Positions 29,082 to 41,319 of a stretch of 64,000 nt of DNA are shown piece after piece. Origin of the DNA: Abyssicoccus albus (GTDB lineage Bacteria; Bacillota; Bacilli; Staphylococcales; Abyssicoccaceae); NCBI RefSeq assembly GCF_003815035.1, contig NZ_RKRK01000005.1, forward strand, positions 40,729 to 104,728, written 5' to 3'. The position numbers and the translations under genes are program-made. Below the pieces are notes generated by a model that was given only the letters and a program-made list of their open reading frames with translations, made no database searches and was not told the origin of the DNA. How positions within the stretch are numbered: the stretch's first letter is position 1; every line of letters starts with the position of its first letter.

Positions 29082-32000
29082 TTAGTTTAGTTGCGTTTCT
29101 TCTTCGTTTACTTGCATTACATCATGATCAAAATCAAACTTATTATAGCGTTGCATACCAGTACCTGCTGGAATCAATTTACCAATAATAACATTCTCTT
29201 TTAATCCAAGAAGATTATCACGTTTTCCTTTAATTGCTGCATCTGTCAACACTCTAGTTGTCTCTTGGAATGAAGCTGCTGATAAGAAACTTTCTGTTTC
29301 TAGTGAAGCTTTCGTTATTCCAAGGAGTACAGGTTTAGCAGTTGCTGGTCGTTTACGTTGCTTAAAGATTTCCTTGTTTGCGTCAGTAAACTGATGAATA
29401 TCAACGAGAGCACCTGGTAATAATGATGTGTCTCCTGCTTCGATTATTCTTACTTTACGTAACATTTGACGTACCATGACTTCAACGTGCTTGTCATCAA
29501 TTTCAACCCCTTGCATACGGTATACTTTCTGTACCTCTTTAAGCAAGTAATTCTGAGTTTCATTTAATCCAGCCACATTCAATAGATGTTTCGGTTCAAT
29601 TGAACCATCAGTTAATACTTGACCACGTTCGACCTTGTCACCAACTTCGATTTTTAAGCGTGCAGTTCCAGACGCAACGTAAGTTCTTGTTTCATTGTCA
29701 CCTTTAACTTTAATTTCTTGTTGACGATCTTTAATAACTTCAATATCAGTGACTTCACCATTAATTTCTGAAATAACAGCTTGTCCTTTCGGATTTCGTG
29801 CTTCAAATAATTCCTGAATACGTGGTAAACCTTGGGTAATATCGCTACCTGCGACTCCACCTGTGTGGAATGTACGCATTGTTAATTGTGTACCTGGTTC
29901 ACCGATAGATTGTGCGGCAATTGTTCCTACAGCTTCACCGACTTCAACTTTTTCACCTGTAGCTAAGTTTTTACCGTAACAACGCTCACATACACCATGG
30001 CGTGTATTACATGTGAATGCTGATCGAATGTAGACTTCTTCAATACCTGCATTAACAATTTCTTTCGCCAAATCAACAGTAATCAATTCATTCGACTTCA
30101 CAATAATTTCTTTAGTTTCAGGGTGTCGTACTGTTTCTTTTGCATAACGACCTTCTAAACGATCGAACAACGGTTCGATAAGTTCGTTATCCTCTTTGAT
30201 TGCTTTTACTAATAAGCCTCGGTCTGTTCCACAATCTTTTTCACGAACGATTACATCTTGAGCCACATCAACAAGACGGCGTGTTAAATAACCAGAATCG
30301 GCTGTTTTCAGTGCCGTATCAGCAAGACCTTTACGGGCACCATGCGTTGAAATAAAGTATTCTAATACAGTAAGACCTTCACGGAAACTAGACTTAATCG
30401 GTAATTCAATAATTCGACCAGAAGGGTTCGCCATTAGTCCACGCATTCCTGCGAGTTGTGTGAAGTTAGATGCGTTACCTCGGGCTCCTGAATCACTCAT
30501 CATGTAAATCGGGTTCAATTTACCTAATGATGCCATTAACTTATCTTGGATCGTATCTTTCGCATTTGTCCATATTTCAATGACAGCATTATAGCGTTCT
30601 TCTTCAGTAATTAAACCACGTGTAAATTGTTTTGTAACCTTTTCTACTTTGTCTTCTGCTTCATTAATAATTTCTTGTTTATCTGGTAATACAACGACGT
30701 CACTTACACCAACAGTAATACCTGCTTTAGATGAATACTTAAACCCTAAGTCCTTCATTAAGTCAAGCATCACTGATGTTTCTGTAATGTGGAATTTATT
30801 GAATACTTCAGCAATGATTTGTCCAAGGTACTTTTTATTAAATGACGGTACCTCTTCTAATGTATTAAAGTGTGCTTTTAAACCAGCTTCATCTAAATCT
30901 ATCGCATCGATGAAGTACTTGTCTGGTGTAGCGACTTCCAAGTTTTCTTTCGTTGGTTCATTAATGTATGGGAATGAATCCGGCATTATCTCATTAAATA
31001 TAACTTTACCAACTGAAGTCAACATTAACTTGCCTTCATGCTTCTCAGCCACTTTCGGTGCATTATAACTTGATGCACGTAATGCAATTCTTGAATGTAA
31101 ATGAACGTAACCATTTTGATATGCCATAATGACTTCGTTTGCATCTTTGAAGATGGATCCTTCTCCAAGTGTCCCAGCACGTTCTAACGTTAAATAATAG
31201 TTACCGAGAACCATATCCTGTGATGGTGTTACAACAGGTTTACCATCTTTAGGATTCAGAATATTTTGCGCTGCTAACATTAACATTCGCGCCTCAGCTT
31301 GTGCTTCTTTTGAAAGCGGCACATGAACTGCCATTTGGTCTCCGTCGAAATCCGCATTATATGCCGTTGTAACAAGTGGGTGCAAACGAATCGCTCGACC
31401 TTCAACTAATTTCGCTTCAAAGCTTTGAATTCCTAATCTATGAAGTGTTGGTGCACGGTTTAAAAGCACTGGATGTTCTTTAATTACATCTTCTAAAACA
31501 TCCCATACTTCAGATTCCATGCGCTCAATTTTACCTTTTGCATTTTTGATGTTTGTTGCAATTTCACGAGAGACTAATTCCTTCATAACAAATGGTTTGA
31601 ACAACTCAAGAGCCATTTCTTTAGGAAGTCCACACTCATACATTTTTAAGTTCGGTCCAACAACGATAACAGAACGCCCTGAGTAATCTACACGCTTACC
31701 AAGTAAGTTCTGACGGAAACGTCCTTGTTTCCCTTTCAACATATGAGATAGTGATTTGAGTGGTCTATTTCCTGGTCCAGTAACAGGTCGGCCACGACGT
31801 CCGTTATCAATTAAAGCGTCGACGGCTTCTTGTAACATACGTTTCTCATTTTGAACGATAATTCCAGGCGCTCCTAAATCTAATAGACGCTTCAAACGGT
31901 TGTTACGATTAATCACTCGACGATATAAGTCGTTTAAATCACTTGTTGCAAATCTGCCACCATCTAATTGAACCATCGGACGAATCTCAGGTGGAATAAT

Positions 32001-32699
32001 AGGAAGAACATCTAGAATCATCCATTCAGGCTTATTGCCTGAATTTCTAAATGATTCTACAACTTCTAACCTTTTAATCGCACGAGTTAAACGTTGTCCA
32101 GTAGCTGATTCTAATTCTTCTTGAAGCGCCTTAAGTTCAGCATCTAAGTCGATTTGTCTTAATAAGTCACGAATCGCTTCCGCACCCATTTTCGCTGTGA
32201 AATTTTCACCGAACTTATCGTAATATTCACGATATTCACGTTCAGACAGTAATTCTTTTTTATCTAATCCTGTTGGGCCAGGATTAATAACAGCATATGA
32301 AGCGAAGTAAATTACTTCCTCAAGTTGTCTCGGTGACATATCAAGAAGTAGTCCCATACGTGATGGAATACCTTTGAAATACCAAATATGAGATACTGGT
32401 GCAGCTAATTCAATATGCCCCATACGCTCGCGACGTACTTTTGACTTCGTGATAGAAACACCACAACGTTCACATACATCTACTTTCGGGTATGCTCGGC
32501 GTTTGTACTTACCACAACTACATTCGTAGTCCTTTGTGGGCCCGAAAATCCTCTCACAAAATAGTCCATCTTTTTCTGGCTTTAATGTACGGTAGTTAAT
32601 CGTCTCTGGCTTTTTAACTTCACCTTCAGACCAAGTTCTAATTTTCTCCGATGAAGCTAACCCTATTTGCATATAACTAAATTTATTTACATCAATCAA
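29082..32699 (-). CDS. rpoC: RNA polymerase beta' subunit
   Basis: 1205 residues. The N-terminal zinc ribbon '[21 protein letters not shown]' region is near 60-80, the active-site [10 protein letters not shown] holds the three Mg-binding aspartates near 449, and the second zinc site is '[13 protein letters not shown]' near 895, followed by '[21 protein letters not shown]'. Full length by comparison with S. aureus (about 1207). It follows rpoB by 58 bp. Confidence 0.98.
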   Translation of the reverse strand: MIDVNKFSYMQIGLASSEKIRTWSEGEVKKPETINYRTLKPEKDGLFCERIFGPTKDYECSCGKYKRRAYPKVDVCERCGVSITKSKVRRERMGHIELAAPVSHIWYFKGIPSRMGLLLDMSPRQLEEVIYFASYAVINPGPTGLDKKELLSEREYREYYDKFGENFTAKMGAEAIRDLLRQIDLDAELKALQEELESATGQRLTRAIKRLEVVESFRNSGNKPEWMILDVLPIIPPEIRPMVQLDGGRFATSDLNDLYRRVINRNNRLKRLLDLGAPGIIVQNEKRMLQEAVDALIDNGRRGRPVTGPGNRPLKSLSHMLKGKQGRFRQNLLGKRVDYSGRSVIVVGPNLKMYECGLPKEMALELFKPFVMKELVSREIATNIKNAKGKIERMESEVWDVLEDVIKEHPVLLNRAPTLHRLGIQSFEAKLVEGRAIRLHPLVTTAYNADFDGDQMAVHVPLSKEAQAEARMLMLAAQNILNPKDGKPVVTPSQDMVLGNYYLTLERAGTLGEGSIFKDANEVIMAYQNGYVHLHSRIALRASSYNAPKVAEKHEGKLMLTSVGKVIFNEIMPDSFPYINEPTKENLEVATPDKYFIDAIDLDEAGLKAHFNTLEEVPSFNKKYLGQIIAEVFNKFHITETSVMLDLMKDLGFKYSSKAGITVGVSDVVVLPDKQEIINEAEDKVEKVTKQFTRGLITEEERYNAVIEIWTNAKDTIQDKLMASLGKLNPIYMMSDSGARGNASNFTQLAGMRGLMANPSGRIIELPIKSSFREGLTVLEYFISTHGARKGLADTALKTADSGYLTRRLVDVAQDVIVREKDCGTDRGLLVKAIKEDNELIEPLFDRLEGRYAKETVRHPETKEIIVKSNELITVDLAKEIVNAGIEEVYIRSAFTCNTRHGVCERCYGKNLATGEKVEVGEAVGTIAAQSIGEPGTQLTMRTFHTGGVAGSDITQGLPRIQELFEARNPKGQAVISEINGEVTDIEVIKDRQQEIKVKGDNETRTYVASGTARLKIEVGDKVERGQVLTDGSIEPKHLLNVAGLNETQNYLLKEVQKVYRMQGVEIDDKHVEVMVRQMLRKVRIIEAGDTSLLPGALVDIHQFTDANKEIFKQRKRPATAKPVLLGITKASLETESFLSAASFQETTRVLTDAAIKGKRDNLLGLKENVIIGKLIPAGTGMQRYNKFDFDHDVMQVNEEETQLN

Positions 32700-32757
32700 A
32701 GCGCGCCCTCCTTTTAATTTTTTACATGTAGGCCATATATGATTGAATTAATTAAAA

Positions 32758-35700
32758 TTAAACTTGTTCTGGCTTATGTGTGTTACTAGTATTATTAGTC
32801 ATTGATATCGTCTGATCTTCCTCTGTATCTTTCATCGTGATTTCATTATCTGATTCGTCCATAATTTTCACGTCTAAACCAAGTGACTGCAACTCTTTCA
32901 TTAACACTCTAAATGATTCAGGTACTCCTGGACGCGGTACATTCTCACCTTTAACGATTGCTTCATAAGTCTTCACGCGACCTACTGTATCATCTGATTT
33001 GACAGTAAGAATTTCTTGTAATGTATATGCCGCTCCATATGCTTCTAACGCCCATACTTCCATCTCACCAAATCTTTGACCACCAAATTGTGCTTTACCA
33101 CCTAGTGGTTGTTGAGTAACTAGTGAGTACGGCCCAATAGAACGTGCGTGTAACTTATCGTCTACCATATGTGCAAGCTTCAACATGTACATGACACCGA
33201 CAGATACACGATTATCAAATGGTTCTCCCGTTCGACCATCGTATAATACAGTCTTACCATCACGAGCCATTCCAGCTTCTTCAATTGTATTCCAAACATC
33301 TTCCTCGTTCGCACCATCAAAGACTGGAGAGGCAACATGGATACCCATTTCTTTAGCAGCCATCCCAAGATGTAACTCAAGTACTTGTCCAATATTCATA
33401 CGTGATGGTACCCCTAATGGGTTTAACATAATATCAATTGGTCTACCGTCTGGTAAATAAGGCATATCTTCTTCCGGTAAAATCTTCGAAATTACACCTT
33501 TGTTCCCATGACGTCCACACATTTTATCTCCGACTGAGATTTTACGTTTTTGAACGATATATACACGAACAAGTTGGTTAACTCCTGGTGATAACTCATC
33601 ATCATCTTCACGATTGAACACTTTAATATCATGCACAATACCACCAGCACCATGAGGTACTCGCAATGATGTATCACGAACTTCACGTGCTTTCTCACCA
33701 AAGATGGCATGTAGTAACCGTTCTTCAGCAGTTAACTCCGTCACACCTTTAGGCGTAACCTTTCCGACGAGAATATCACCATCTTTAACTTCCGCGCCTA
33801 TATACACGATACCACGGTCATCTAAATTTTTAAGTGCATTCTCACTAACATTCGGAATATCTCTCGTAATCTCTTCTGGTCCTAGCTTAGTATCTCTAGA
33901 CTCAGATTCATACTCTTCGATGTGGATAGAAGTATAGACATCATCTTTAACAAGACGTTCGCTCATAATAACAGCATCTTCATAGTTATACCCATCCCAA
34001 GTCATAAATCCAACGACAACATTTCGACCAAGTGCCATTTCACCTTTTTCCATTGACGGTCCATCGGCTAAAATCTCACCTTTATCAACAATGTCCCCAA
34101 CTTTAACGATAGGACGTTGGTTATAACTTGTCCCAGAGTTCGAACGAATAAATTTAGATAAACGATACGTTGTTGTATCTGTTTCAGTTTCTTTACCATC
34201 GATGTTCTCGATGCGCTTCACTCGAATTTCATTCGCTTCCACGTGCTCGACACGGCCATGATATTTACTTACAACAGCTGCTCCACTATCTCTTGCCGCA
34301 ACATGCTCCATACCTGTACCTACAAATGGTGCTTCAGGGTTCATCAAAGGTACAGCTTGTCGTTGCATGTTCGCACCCATCAACGCACGGTTAGAGTCAT
34401 CATTTTCCAAGAATGGAATACACGCTGTAGCTGCAGAAACAACCTGCTTTGGAGAAACATCCATGTAATCCATACGTTCACTCTTCATCTTCGTGTTGTT
34501 ACCACGGAACCTACAAACGACTTCCTCATCTAAGAATTCACCATCTTCGTTAAGACGAGCATTCGCTTGGGCTACAACATAGCCATCTTCTTCATCGGCT
34601 GTTAAATAATCAAATTGCGAAGTCACACGATTAGTTTCAGGATCAATCTTACGATAAGGAGTTTCAATGAAACCAAATGCATTAACTCTCGCATAACTAG
34701 AAAGCGAGTTGATTAGTCCAATGTTCGGTCCTTCTGGCGTTTCAATTGGACACATACGTCCATAGTGAGAATAGTGAACGTCACGAACTTCCATACCTGC
34801 ACGTTCTCTTGTTAATCCTCCTGGGCCTAATGCGGATAACCTTCTCTTATGCGTTAACTCTGCTAATGGGTTTGTTTGATCCATGAACTGCGACAATTGA
34901 GAACTACCAAAGAACTCTTTGATAGATGCGATAACCGGTCTAATGTTAATTAATTGTTGTGGCGTAATTGAATCAACATCTTGAATCGACATACGTTCAC
35001 GAACGACACGTTCCATACGTGACAATCCAATTCTAAATTGGTTTTGTAATAACTCACCAACAGAACGTAATCTTCTATTCCCTAAGTGGTCAATATCATC
35101 TGTATAACCAATTCCATCTAATAAGTTAAAGAAATAACTGATAGAAGCTACAATATCTGAAGGCGTGATACACTTCATTTCTTTATCTGGCATTGCATTA
35201 CCTAAAACAGTTGCAGTTTTTTCTTCATCACCTTCTGCATTTGGAACTTTCACTTTAATAGATTGTACTTCAATCGGTTCATCTAATACAGATTGCTCTA
35301 ATTGATGCACTTCAACATTCGCCGTAGACTCTAGTTGATCCATGATTTTTTCAAGAACGCGACGATCAATTAATGTACCTTCTTCTACTAAAACTTCTCC
35401 AGTTTCTGTGTCAATAATTGATTCAGCCAGTTCTTGATTAAATAATCTATGTTTCGTATGAAGCTTTTTGTTCATTTTGTAACGACCAACGCTAGCTAGG
35501 TCATATCTTTTCGGATCAAAGAATCTAGAATATAATAAATTCTTCGCATTTTCTACTGTTGGTGGCTCACCAGGACGTAATCGTTCATAAATTTCAAGAA
35601 GGGCTTGATCGACAGTTTCAGTTCCATCTTTTTCAAGAGTGTTTTGAATATACTCATTATCACCTAATAGCTCTATAATCTCTTGGTTAGTTCCAAAACC

Positions 35701-36306
35701 TAGAGCACGTAGTAAAACAGTGATCGGTAATTTCCTTGTTCTATCGATACGAACGTATACAACATCCTTAGCATCAATTTCATATTCTAACCAAGCTCCA
35801 CGATTCGGAATAACTGTTGCACCAAAACTTACTTTACCGTTCTTATCCACTTTTTCACTATAATAAACCGATGGAGAACGAACGAGCTGCGATACAATAA
35901 CACGTTCTGCTCCGTTAATAATGAATGTCCCTGTGTCTGTCATCAACGGGAAGTCACCCATGAATACTTCTTGTTCCTTCACTTCGCCCGTTTCTTTAAT
36001 TAACAAACGTACTTTGACACGTAATGGCGCAGAATAAGTTGCATCATGGTCTTTTGCTTCTTCCATATCATACTTTGGTTCACCTAGACGATAATTTACA
36101 AACTCTAATGATAAATTACCAGTGAAATCTTCAATTGGTGAGATATCATTAAACATCTCGATTAATCCTTCTTCTAAAAACCAATCATAAGACTTCGTTT
36201 GAATCTCGATTAAGTTAGGTAGTTCTAAAATCTCTGAAATTCGTGCATAGCTTCTACGTGTACGGTGTTTGCCGTATTGGATCAGTTGATTACTCAACAA
36301 ATTCAC
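32758..36306 (-). CDS. rpoB: RNA polymerase beta subunit
   Basis: 1182 residues, full length. The rifampicin-binding region reads [20 protein letters not shown] followed by RLSALGPGG, so the key Asp, His and Ser positions are those of susceptible strains; one Thr stands where S. aureus has Ala. '[14 protein letters not shown]' and '[13 protein letters not shown]' are the usual catalytic motifs. The C-terminal tail is Thr/Asn/Asp-rich and differs from S. aureus, as is common. First gene of the rpoBC operon. Confidence 0.98.
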   Translation of the reverse strand: MNLLSNQLIQYGKHRTRRSYARISEILELPNLIEIQTKSYDWFLEEGLIEMFNDISPIEDFTGNLSLEFVNYRLGEPKYDMEEAKDHDATYSAPLRVKVRLLIKETGEVKEQEVFMGDFPLMTDTGTFIINGAERVIVSQLVRSPSVYYSEKVDKNGKVSFGATVIPNRGAWLEYEIDAKDVVYVRIDRTRKLPITVLLRALGFGTNQEIIELLGDNEYIQNTLEKDGTETVDQALLEIYERLRPGEPPTVENAKNLLYSRFFDPKRYDLASVGRYKMNKKLHTKHRLFNQELAESIIDTETGEVLVEEGTLIDRRVLEKIMDQLESTANVEVHQLEQSVLDEPIEVQSIKVKVPNAEGDEEKTATVLGNAMPDKEMKCITPSDIVASISYFFNLLDGIGYTDDIDHLGNRRLRSVGELLQNQFRIGLSRMERVVRERMSIQDVDSITPQQLINIRPVIASIKEFFGSSQLSQFMDQTNPLAELTHKRRLSALGPGGLTRERAGMEVRDVHYSHYGRMCPIETPEGPNIGLINSLSSYARVNAFGFIETPYRKIDPETNRVTSQFDYLTADEEDGYVVAQANARLNEDGEFLDEEVVCRFRGNNTKMKSERMDYMDVSPKQVVSAATACIPFLENDDSNRALMGANMQRQAVPLMNPEAPFVGTGMEHVAARDSGAAVVSKYHGRVEHVEANEIRVKRIENIDGKETETDTTTYRLSKFIRSNSGTSYNQRPIVKVGDIVDKGEILADGPSMEKGEMALGRNVVVGFMTWDGYNYEDAVIMSERLVKDDVYTSIHIEEYESESRDTKLGPEEITRDIPNVSENALKNLDDRGIVYIGAEVKDGDILVGKVTPKGVTELTAEERLLHAIFGEKAREVRDTSLRVPHGAGGIVHDIKVFNREDDDELSPGVNQLVRVYIVQKRKISVGDKMCGRHGNKGVISKILPEEDMPYLPDGRPIDIMLNPLGVPSRMNIGQVLELHLGMAAKEMGIHVASPVFDGANEEDVWNTIEEAGMARDGKTVLYDGRTGEPFDNRVSVGVMYMLKLAHMVDDKLHARSIGPYSLVTQQPLGGKAQFGGQRFGEMEVWALEAYGAAYTLQEILTVKSDDTVGRVKTYEAIVKGENVPRPGVPESFRVLMKELQSLGLDVKIMDESDNEITMKDTEEDQTISMTNNTSNTHKPEQV

Positions 36307-36480
36307 CCCTCAAAATTTATGAGATATAAGACAAAAAGAAAACGGAATCATGATGAACCCATTTTCATTTATTGTCATTATACTTCTTATCTCATTCAAT
36401 CAATGACCGATTAGAATTACCTCTAAAAAGGCACACTGATTGAATATAATTTTATACATTATATAACTTTATCATAATCA
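36307..36480 (-). other. rpoB leader region
   Basis: 174 bp between rsmC and rpoB, without a gene. It carries an inverted repeat ATTCAATCA (36394-36402) / TGATTGAAT (36436-36444) and, closer to rpoB, an imperfect GAAAATGG/CCGTTTTC hairpin followed by T-rich sequence. It may hold a terminator for rsmC, an rpoBC promoter, or an attenuator; I cannot decide. Confidence 0.35.
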
Positions 36481-37089
36481 TTATATTAAATCAATACTTC
36501 CTCGCAAAATATAATACCCTTTACTTTTCGCAATAGTTTCAACATCACTATATAACGATTCTATATGCTTCTTCATCGATGACATACCTTGTTTTTTTTG
36601 GATGACAACCCAAACTTCATTGATATCAAGTTGACGCGCTTGTGTAATAATTGAATGTACGACTTCTTTCCCTGCTCGAATAGGAGGATTTGTTAACAAT
36701 ATGTCGATTTCACCTTTACCTATATTCGATAAAATATCATTTTGAAAAATATTAATTGACGATCTTAAGTTGTTTAATTTAGCATTTTTCTTTGCTAATT
36801 GAATCGCCCTTTCATTGATATCGACCATCGTCATTTGACAGTTGAAATGTTTTTTTACTGTCAGACCGATAGGTCCATAGCCACATCCTACATCAACAAT
36901 ATGGGTGCTTTCATCACAATTTACTTGATTAATAAATTGTTCAATTAAAAATTCACTGCCGTAATCAATAGACGCTTTAGAAAATACTCCATTGTCCGTG
37001 TGAAATTTCATTTGATGTGTTGCAATTTTTCTTTCAATTAACTGTTCATCACTCGATACATTAGGCGATGCATCATAATAGTGGGACAT
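36481..37089 (-). CDS. Class I SAM methyltransferase, RsmC-like (RsmC/YbxB)
   Basis: A 202-residue methyltransferase, the YbxB-type gene found between rplL and rpoB in Bacilli. SAM motif I is 'HIVDVGCGYGPIG' near residue 60 and the catalytic NPPIR motif near 130 marks an N6-adenine/N2-guanine type MTase similar to RsmC (16S rRNA m2G1207). The start MSHYYD has AGGAG 9 bases upstream; the frame extends three codons further. The exact target is not proven for this family. Confidence 0.83.
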   Translation of the reverse strand: MSHYYDASPNVSSDEQLIERKIATHQMKFHTDNGVFSKASIDYGSEFLIEQFINQVNCDESTHIVDVGCGYGPIGLTVKKHFNCQMTMVDINERAIQLAKKNAKLNNLRSSINIFQNDILSNIGKGEIDILLTNPPIRAGKEVVHSIITQARQLDINEVWVVIQKKQGMSSMKKHIESLYSDVETIAKSKGYYILRGSIDLI

Positions 37090-37114
37090 ATGTCTCAACT
37101 CCTAAAATAAAATA

Positions 37115-37144
37115 AACCCGCTATATATATAAATATAACGGGTT
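37115..37144 (-). terminator. Terminator between rplL and rsmC
   Basis: An inverted repeat AACCCG-CTATA / TATAA-CGGGTT lies 17 bp after the rplL stop codon, followed on the minus strand by TTTATTTTATTTT. A likely, perhaps partial, terminator of the rplJL unit; rsmC and rpoB follow on the same strand. Confidence 0.75.
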
Positions 37145-37161
37145 CATGAGATTATTAGAAA

Positions 37162-37527
37162 TTATTTCACTTCTACTGAAGCTCCAACTTCTTCTAACTT
37201 TTCTTTTAATTCGTTTGCTTCGTCTTCAGAAATTCCTTCTTTAAGAACTTTCGGTGCTTCATCAACGATCGCTTTCGCTTCTTTTAATCCTAATCCAGTT
37301 GCTTCACGAACAACTTTGATTACTTTGATTTTGCTTGATCCAGCTGATGTTAATTCAACATCAAACTCTGTTTTAGCTTCTGCACTAGCGTCTCCACCAG
37401 CTGCACCTGCTGCTGCGACTGGAGCCGCTGCAGTTACACCAAATTCTTCTTCAATTGCTTTTACTAAGTCGTTTAATTCTAAAACTGACATTTCTTTAAT
37501 CATTTCGATAATTTTTTCGTTTGACAT
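37162..37527 (-). CDS. rplL: 50S ribosomal protein L7/L12
   Basis: Stalk protein that recruits translation factors. 121 residues with the N-terminal dimer domain, an Ala/Gly-rich hinge (about residues 33-50) and the factor-binding C-terminal domain with '[20 protein letters not shown]'. It follows rplJ by about 33 bp under the L10 leader. Confidence 0.97.
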   Translation of the reverse strand: MSNEKIIEMIKEMSVLELNDLVKAIEEEFGVTAAAPVAAAGAAGGDASAEAKTEFDVELTSAGSSKIKVIKVVREATGLGLKEAKAIVDEAPKVLKEGISEDEANELKEKLEEVGASVEVK

Positions 37528-37560
37528 GATTAATTCCTCCTATTTTTTTAATTAATATAA

Positions 37561-38076
37561 TTATTCTGCTGCTTCCTCTTCAGAACCAGACTCTTTTTGT
37601 TCTCCAACGGCTTTAACTGCATAAGCGAAGTTTCGTACTGGTGCTTGTAATACTGATAACACCATTGAAATAAGACCTTCTCTTGATGGTAGTGAAGCGA
37701 TTGCTTTAACATCTTCAACTGATGTAAGCGTTCCTTCAATCACACCTGTTTTGATTTCTAATGCTTCGTGTTCTTTTGCGAAGTCGTTAAGAATTTTAGC
37801 TGGTGTGACAACTTCTTCATTACTAAATGCAATCGCATTTGGTCCAGTTAAGAATTCATCTAACCCTTCGATTTCAGCTTTTTCAGCTGCGCGACGTACT
37901 AAAGTGTTTTTGTAAACTTTGAATTGTACACCTGCATCACGTAATTGCTTACGTAATTCAGTCACTTCAGCAACATCTAGACCACGGTAATCTACAACGA
38001 TTGTTGATACAGAATTTTTTAATTGTTCTGCGATTTCATCAACTTTTTGTTGCTTCATCTCGATGATTTTCGACAT
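37561..38076 (-). CDS. rplJ: 50S ribosomal protein L10
   Basis: Base of the ribosomal stalk, binding 23S rRNA and L7/L12 dimers. 171 residues from [20 protein letters not shown] is 8 bases before that ATG. The frame runs 24 codons further into the leader and that extension is not real. '[22 protein letters not shown]' is the characteristic core. Translation and transcription are probably controlled through the L10 leader. Confidence 0.96.
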   Translation of the reverse strand: MSKIIEMKQQKVDEIAEQLKNSVSTIVVDYRGLDVAEVTELRKQLRDAGVQFKVYKNTLVRRAAEKAEIEGLDEFLTGPNAIAFSNEEVVTPAKILNDFAKEHEALEIKTGVIEGTLTSVEDVKAIASLPSREGLISMVLSVLQAPVRNFAYAVKAVGEQKESGSEEEAAE

Positions 38077-38091
38077 CCATGACACCTCCAT

Positions 38092-38262
38092 TTGATTCAT
38101 ACTTGCGTGAAATAGTGCTTTTCTATAAAAAAAGCACTTTTTACCCACGGCAAAAAGTGCTTGAACGTTCGGTTCAAGTTGTCAATGCCTCGGTAGGATG
38201 GTCTTTTAAGTTCTAATGAACTCCTACTGTCTTAGGTAAGTATTCATACTTGACACATTATA
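38092..38262 (-). ncRNA. Ribosomal protein L10 leader
   Basis: On the minus strand the leader contains the L10-binding kink-turn core (AGACAGTAGGAG, then AGACCATCCTACCGAGG) followed by a hairpin AAGCACTTTTT / AAAAAGTGCTT with a T run. This is the known L10-leader attenuation arrangement of Firmicutes: free L10 (with L12) binds and favours termination before rplJ. Confidence 0.88.
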
Positions 38263-38294
38263 TATGTCATTTATTCGTTTGTCAATAGTGTTAA

Positions 38295-38993
38295 TTAAAC
38301 AATTCTGAAGCTTTGTGGGTCCATTTTAACTCCAGGTCCCATTGTTGTTGTTACAGTAATTGATTTAAAGAATATACCTTTAGCTGATGCTGGCTTCGCT
38401 TTTGAAATTACATCATGTAATGTTTTAAAGTTTTCAACAAGCTGTTCTTCAGTAAATGATGCTTTACCGATAGATGCATGTACAATACCTGCTTTTTCAG
38501 CACGGTATTCAACTTTACCAGCTTTGATTTCTTCAACTGCTTTTTTAATATCCATCGTTACTGTTCCAGTTTTAGGGTTTGGCATTAATCCTTTAGGTCC
38601 TAACACACGTCCTAATTTACCAACTTCTCCCATCATATCTGGTGTCGCTACGATTACATCGAAATCAAACCAACCTTGATTGATTTTGTTTACATATTCT
38701 TGATCACCTGCGAAGTCAGCTCCTGCTTCTTCAGCTTCTTTTAACTTTTCACCTTTAGCAAATACTAATACACGTTGTGTTTTACCAGTACCATGTGGTA
38801 ACACTACTGCACCACGAATTTGTTGGTCATTTTTACGCGTATCAATACCTAAACGAATTGCCACTTCAACTGTTGAGTCAAAGCTTGTTGTTGCTGTTTC
38901 TTTAGCAATTTTAATTGCTTCTTCAATTGAATAAAATGATTGCGGATCAAATTTTTTAACCGCTTCTTGATATTTCTTTCCTCTATTAGCCAT
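38295..38993 (-). CDS. rplA: 50S ribosomal protein L1
   Basis: L1-stalk protein that assists release of deacylated tRNA. 232 residues from [16 protein letters not shown], with AGGAGG upstream; the 14-codon upstream extension is rejected. Landmarks are '[19 protein letters not shown]' and '[18 protein letters not shown]'. A small hairpin AGGTGT-TTAAC-ACACCT (39041-39057) lies between rplK and rplA. Confidence 0.97.
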   Translation of the reverse strand: MANRGKKYQEAVKKFDPQSFYSIEEAIKIAKETATTSFDSTVEVAIRLGIDTRKNDQQIRGAVVLPHGTGKTQRVLVFAKGEKLKEAEEAGADFAGDQEYVNKINQGWFDFDVIVATPDMMGEVGKLGRVLGPKGLMPNPKTGTVTMDIKKAVEEIKAGKVEYRAEKAGIVHASIGKASFTEEQLVENFKTLHDVISKAKPASAKGIFFKSITVTTTMGPGVKMDPQSFRIV

Positions 38994-39076
38994 TATATGT
39001 CCTCCTTTAGTGGTTTTAGCGGAATTTCCTCCCACGTTTTAGGTGTTTAACACACCTATTCGAATATTAAATATTC

Positions 39077-39502
39077 TTATCCTTCAACTGTAATACCCAT
39101 GCTTCGCGCTGTACCTTCGACCATACGCATTGCGTTCTCTACGTTCGCTGCGTTTAAGTCTTCCATTTTAGTTTCAGCAATTTCACGTACTTGCGCTGAT
39201 GTAACTGTAGCAACTTTGTTTTTATTCGGTTCACCAGAACCCTTTTCAACTTTAGCTGCTTTCTTAAGCAATACAGCTGCAGGTGGAGTTTTTGTAATAA
39301 ATGTAAATGAACGATCTTCAAATACACTGATTTCTACTGGAATAATCATACCTGCTTGATCTTGTGTACGTGCGTTGAACTCCTTACAGAATCCCATAAT
39401 GTTAACACCTGCTTGACCTAATGCCGGTCCTACTGGTGGTGCAGGGTTTGCTTTACCTGCAGGAATTTGTAATTTTACAACGTTAATGATTTTTTTAGCC
39501 AC
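39077..39502 (-). CDS. rplK: 50S ribosomal protein L11
   Basis: Binds the GTPase-associated region of 23S rRNA. 141 residues with the N-terminal '[20 protein letters not shown]' loop (the thiopeptide-binding proline region) and the C-terminal RNA-binding domain '[18 protein letters not shown]'. Followed by rplA; preceded by the nusG terminator, so it probably has its own promoter. Confidence 0.97.
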   Translation of the reverse strand: MAKKIINVVKLQIPAGKANPAPPVGPALGQAGVNIMGFCKEFNARTQDQAGMIIPVEISVFEDRSFTFITKTPPAAVLLKKAAKVEKGSGEPNKNKVATVTSAQVREIAETKMEDLNAANVENAMRMVEGTARSMGITVEG

Positions 39503-39585
39503 GACGTTGCACCTCCTAGATTATCGTGATGTGGTATTTGGGCATCAATATTTACCCTCCCACTCTTACATTTTTGCATAAAAAT

Positions 39586-39611
39586 GTAGTCACTATGAAA
39601 ATAGCGACTAC
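39586..39611 (-). terminator. Terminator after nusG
   Basis: Stem GTAGTCACTAT / ATAGCGACTAC (one mismatch) with a four-base loop lies 33 bp after the nusG stop, followed on the minus strand by ATTTTTATGC. It separates the secE-nusG unit from rplKA. Confidence 0.8.
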
Positions 39612-39644
39612 AAAATAATACCATATATAAAATTTATAATCAAC

Positions 39645-40193
39645 CTATAATTTTTCGATTTGGTCGAATTCAACTTCAACAGGTGTTTCTCGGCCAAACA
39701 TTTCAACAAGTACCGTCAATTTAAATTTCTCTTCATCTATTGTTTTGATTGCACCGATATTATTTTTAAATGGTCCACCGATGACTTTAATTTGCTCACC
39801 AATTTCAACATCTACATCGATCGTTTTCTCTGCCATACCCATCTGTTTCAATATAAATTTAATTTCGTCCGGCAAGAGTGGATTTGGTTTAACCCCCGCT
39901 CCTTGAGCTCCAACGAATCCAGTGACACCTGGTGTATTTCGAACAACATACCATGACTCATCAGTCATCACAAGTTCAACTAATACATAACCAGGGAATG
40001 TTTTCTTGATTGTGCTTTTTTTCTTACCATCTTTAATTGAAATCTCTTCCTCTTCAGGAATAACAATACGAAAAATCAAATCTTGCATATTCATCGATTC
40101 TAATCTTTTTTCTAGGTTTTGTTTTACTTTGTTTTCATACCCCGAGTATGTGTGTACAGCATACCAATGTTTTTGTGACGCTTGCTCAGTCAT
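39645..40193 (-). CDS. nusG: Transcription termination/antitermination factor NusG
   Basis: Elongation factor that contacts RNA polymerase beta' and, in Firmicutes, modulates pausing. 182 residues: the NGN domain begins 'KHWYAVHTYSGYENKVKQNL' and the KOW domain contains 'EQIKVIGGPFKNNIGAIK'. It follows secE by 15 bp. Confidence 0.97.
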   Translation of the reverse strand: MTEQASQKHWYAVHTYSGYENKVKQNLEKRLESMNMQDLIFRIVIPEEEEISIKDGKKKSTIKKTFPGYVLVELVMTDESWYVVRNTPGVTGFVGAQGAGVKPNPLLPDEIKFILKQMGMAEKTIDVDVEIGEQIKVIGGPFKNNIGAIKTIDEEKFKLTVLVEMFGRETPVEVEFDQIEKL

Positions 40194-40208
40194 ATTGACC
40201 CTCCAATA

Positions 40209-40388
40209 TTATTGCATAAATTCAATGATTTGCGAGATGCCTAAATCTACTAAATAGAAAAAGGCTAAAAAGAATATAACGGTTAACATAACAATCACCG
40301 TATATTTAGCTGTTTCTTGACCCGTTGGCCAACTGACTTTTTTCATTTCAGTTACAACGTTTGCAAAAAAGTTTTTATTATTATTCAT
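40209..40388 (-). CDS. secE: Preprotein translocase subunit SecE
   Basis: A 59-residue single-span Sec translocon subunit too short for many gene finders. It begins [20 protein letters not shown], with the conserved '[12 protein letters not shown]' amphipathic segment, then one membrane helix '[20 protein letters not shown]', ending QIIEFMQ. AGGAGAATG spacing is good. It lies between rpmG and nusG, the universal position. Confidence 0.95.
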   Translation of the reverse strand: MNNNKNFFANVVTEMKKVSWPTGQETAKYTVIVMLTVIFFLAFFYLVDLGISQIIEFMQ

Positions 40389-40399
40389 TTCACATTCTC

Positions 40400-40543
40400 C
40401 TAAATTGATGCCTTATGCAAAGTATGTTCGTTGCATACTTTACAATGTTTTTTCGCTTCAAAACGCTCGGACTTATGCTTTTCACTAATAGTTATTGTGT
40501 AATTTCTAGAACCGCATTTTGTACATAATAACGCTTGCTTCAT
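40400..40543 (-). CDS. rpmG: 50S ribosomal protein L33
   Basis: A 47-residue L33 beginning [17 protein letters not shown] with the zinc ribbon CTKC...CKVC intact (the zinc-binding, C+ form). AAGGTGG is upstream of this ATG; the open frame extends 29 codons further with no L33 similarity. It sits between sigH and secE, as in other Bacilli. Confidence 0.93.
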   Translation of the reverse strand: MKQALLCTKCGSRNYTITISEKHKSERFEAKKHCKVCNEHTLHKASI

Positions 40544-40616
40544 CAAGTCCACCTTCAATTCACTATACATATTCTTACTAAATATACAATGATACATTAC
40601 ATAAGTCAAATAGCCT

Positions 40617-41249
40617 TCAACATCTATCATTCATCTTTTTGTAATCTTGCCTCAACTGATATATTGCATTATACACTTGCCTTCTAGACAACCTACAATC
40701 GACAACAATATCTTCTATCGACCGATTATCAGCTAACATATTCAGTACAACTCTTTGATGCTTAGAGCGCGTTCTTGACCATTGCTTAATTTCTTCTACT
40801 GAACAATCTAATATAATATATTCTAGCGGATTATTCGCCTGATGATTAGTTAGCGTGTCAATGACCAAACAATCTTCAGATAATTCATCATATAATGAGA
40901 TTTGCTCCATCTCCGTCTTTTCTTTATACGAATAAAACTTTCTCCATGCATTGTTGATTTGGTTTTTGATGACGGTCTTAAACAAACTCTTTAACTCTCG
41001 ATCAGATAACGCTTTATAACGATCAATGTTTTTACAAAAGTTTAATAACTCTATTTGTATATCTTGTAACAAATCATCTGAATTGAATGGTCCGCTATGA
41101 CAATTTAATAAATATTTATCCGCATATTTACCATACTCATTCCACAGTTGGCAAAAAGCTTCTTCATCATGCATTGCAGCTTTCTTTGCAATCATATAGT
41201 AATTTTTTACCTCACAAATATAAAAAGTATGGGCTTTAATGACGAACAT
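40617..41249 (-). CDS. sigH: RNA polymerase sigma factor SigH-like
   Basis: A 210-residue sigma-70 family protein at the position of sigH (spo0H-like). Region 2 covers about residues 22-95 ('DEEAFCQLWNEYGKYADKYL', 'DLLQDIQIELLNFC') and the region 4 helix-turn-helix is 'RSIEDIVVDCRLSRRQVYNAIY'. In S. aureus SigH is normally cryptic and drives competence genes. GAGGTG 6 bases before the ATG fixes the start. The sequence is divergent, as is usual for this factor. Confidence 0.82.
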   Translation of the reverse strand: MFVIKAHTFYICEVKNYYMIAKKAAMHDEEAFCQLWNEYGKYADKYLLNCHSGPFNSDDLLQDIQIELLNFCKNIDRYKALSDRELKSLFKTVIKNQINNAWRKFYSYKEKTEMEQISLYDELSEDCLVIDTLTNHQANNPLEYIILDCSVEEIKQWSRTRSKHQRVVLNMLADNRSIEDIVVDCRLSRRQVYNAIYQLRQDYKKMNDRC

Positions 41250-41319
41250 CTTGAACACCTCTATTTGTTAAAGTATAAGACACTTATACTTTAGCGAATA
41301 GAATCTTGTTCAACAAACA

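Noticed and set aside
38077..38148. N-terminal extension of L10 into its leader
   Set aside because: The 24 extra codons cover the leader terminator; the ATG at 38076 has a proper ribosome site and matches L10 family starts.
40544..40630. N-terminal extension of L33
   Set aside because: L33 proteins start at MKQALL; the 29 extra codons match nothing and overlap sigH.
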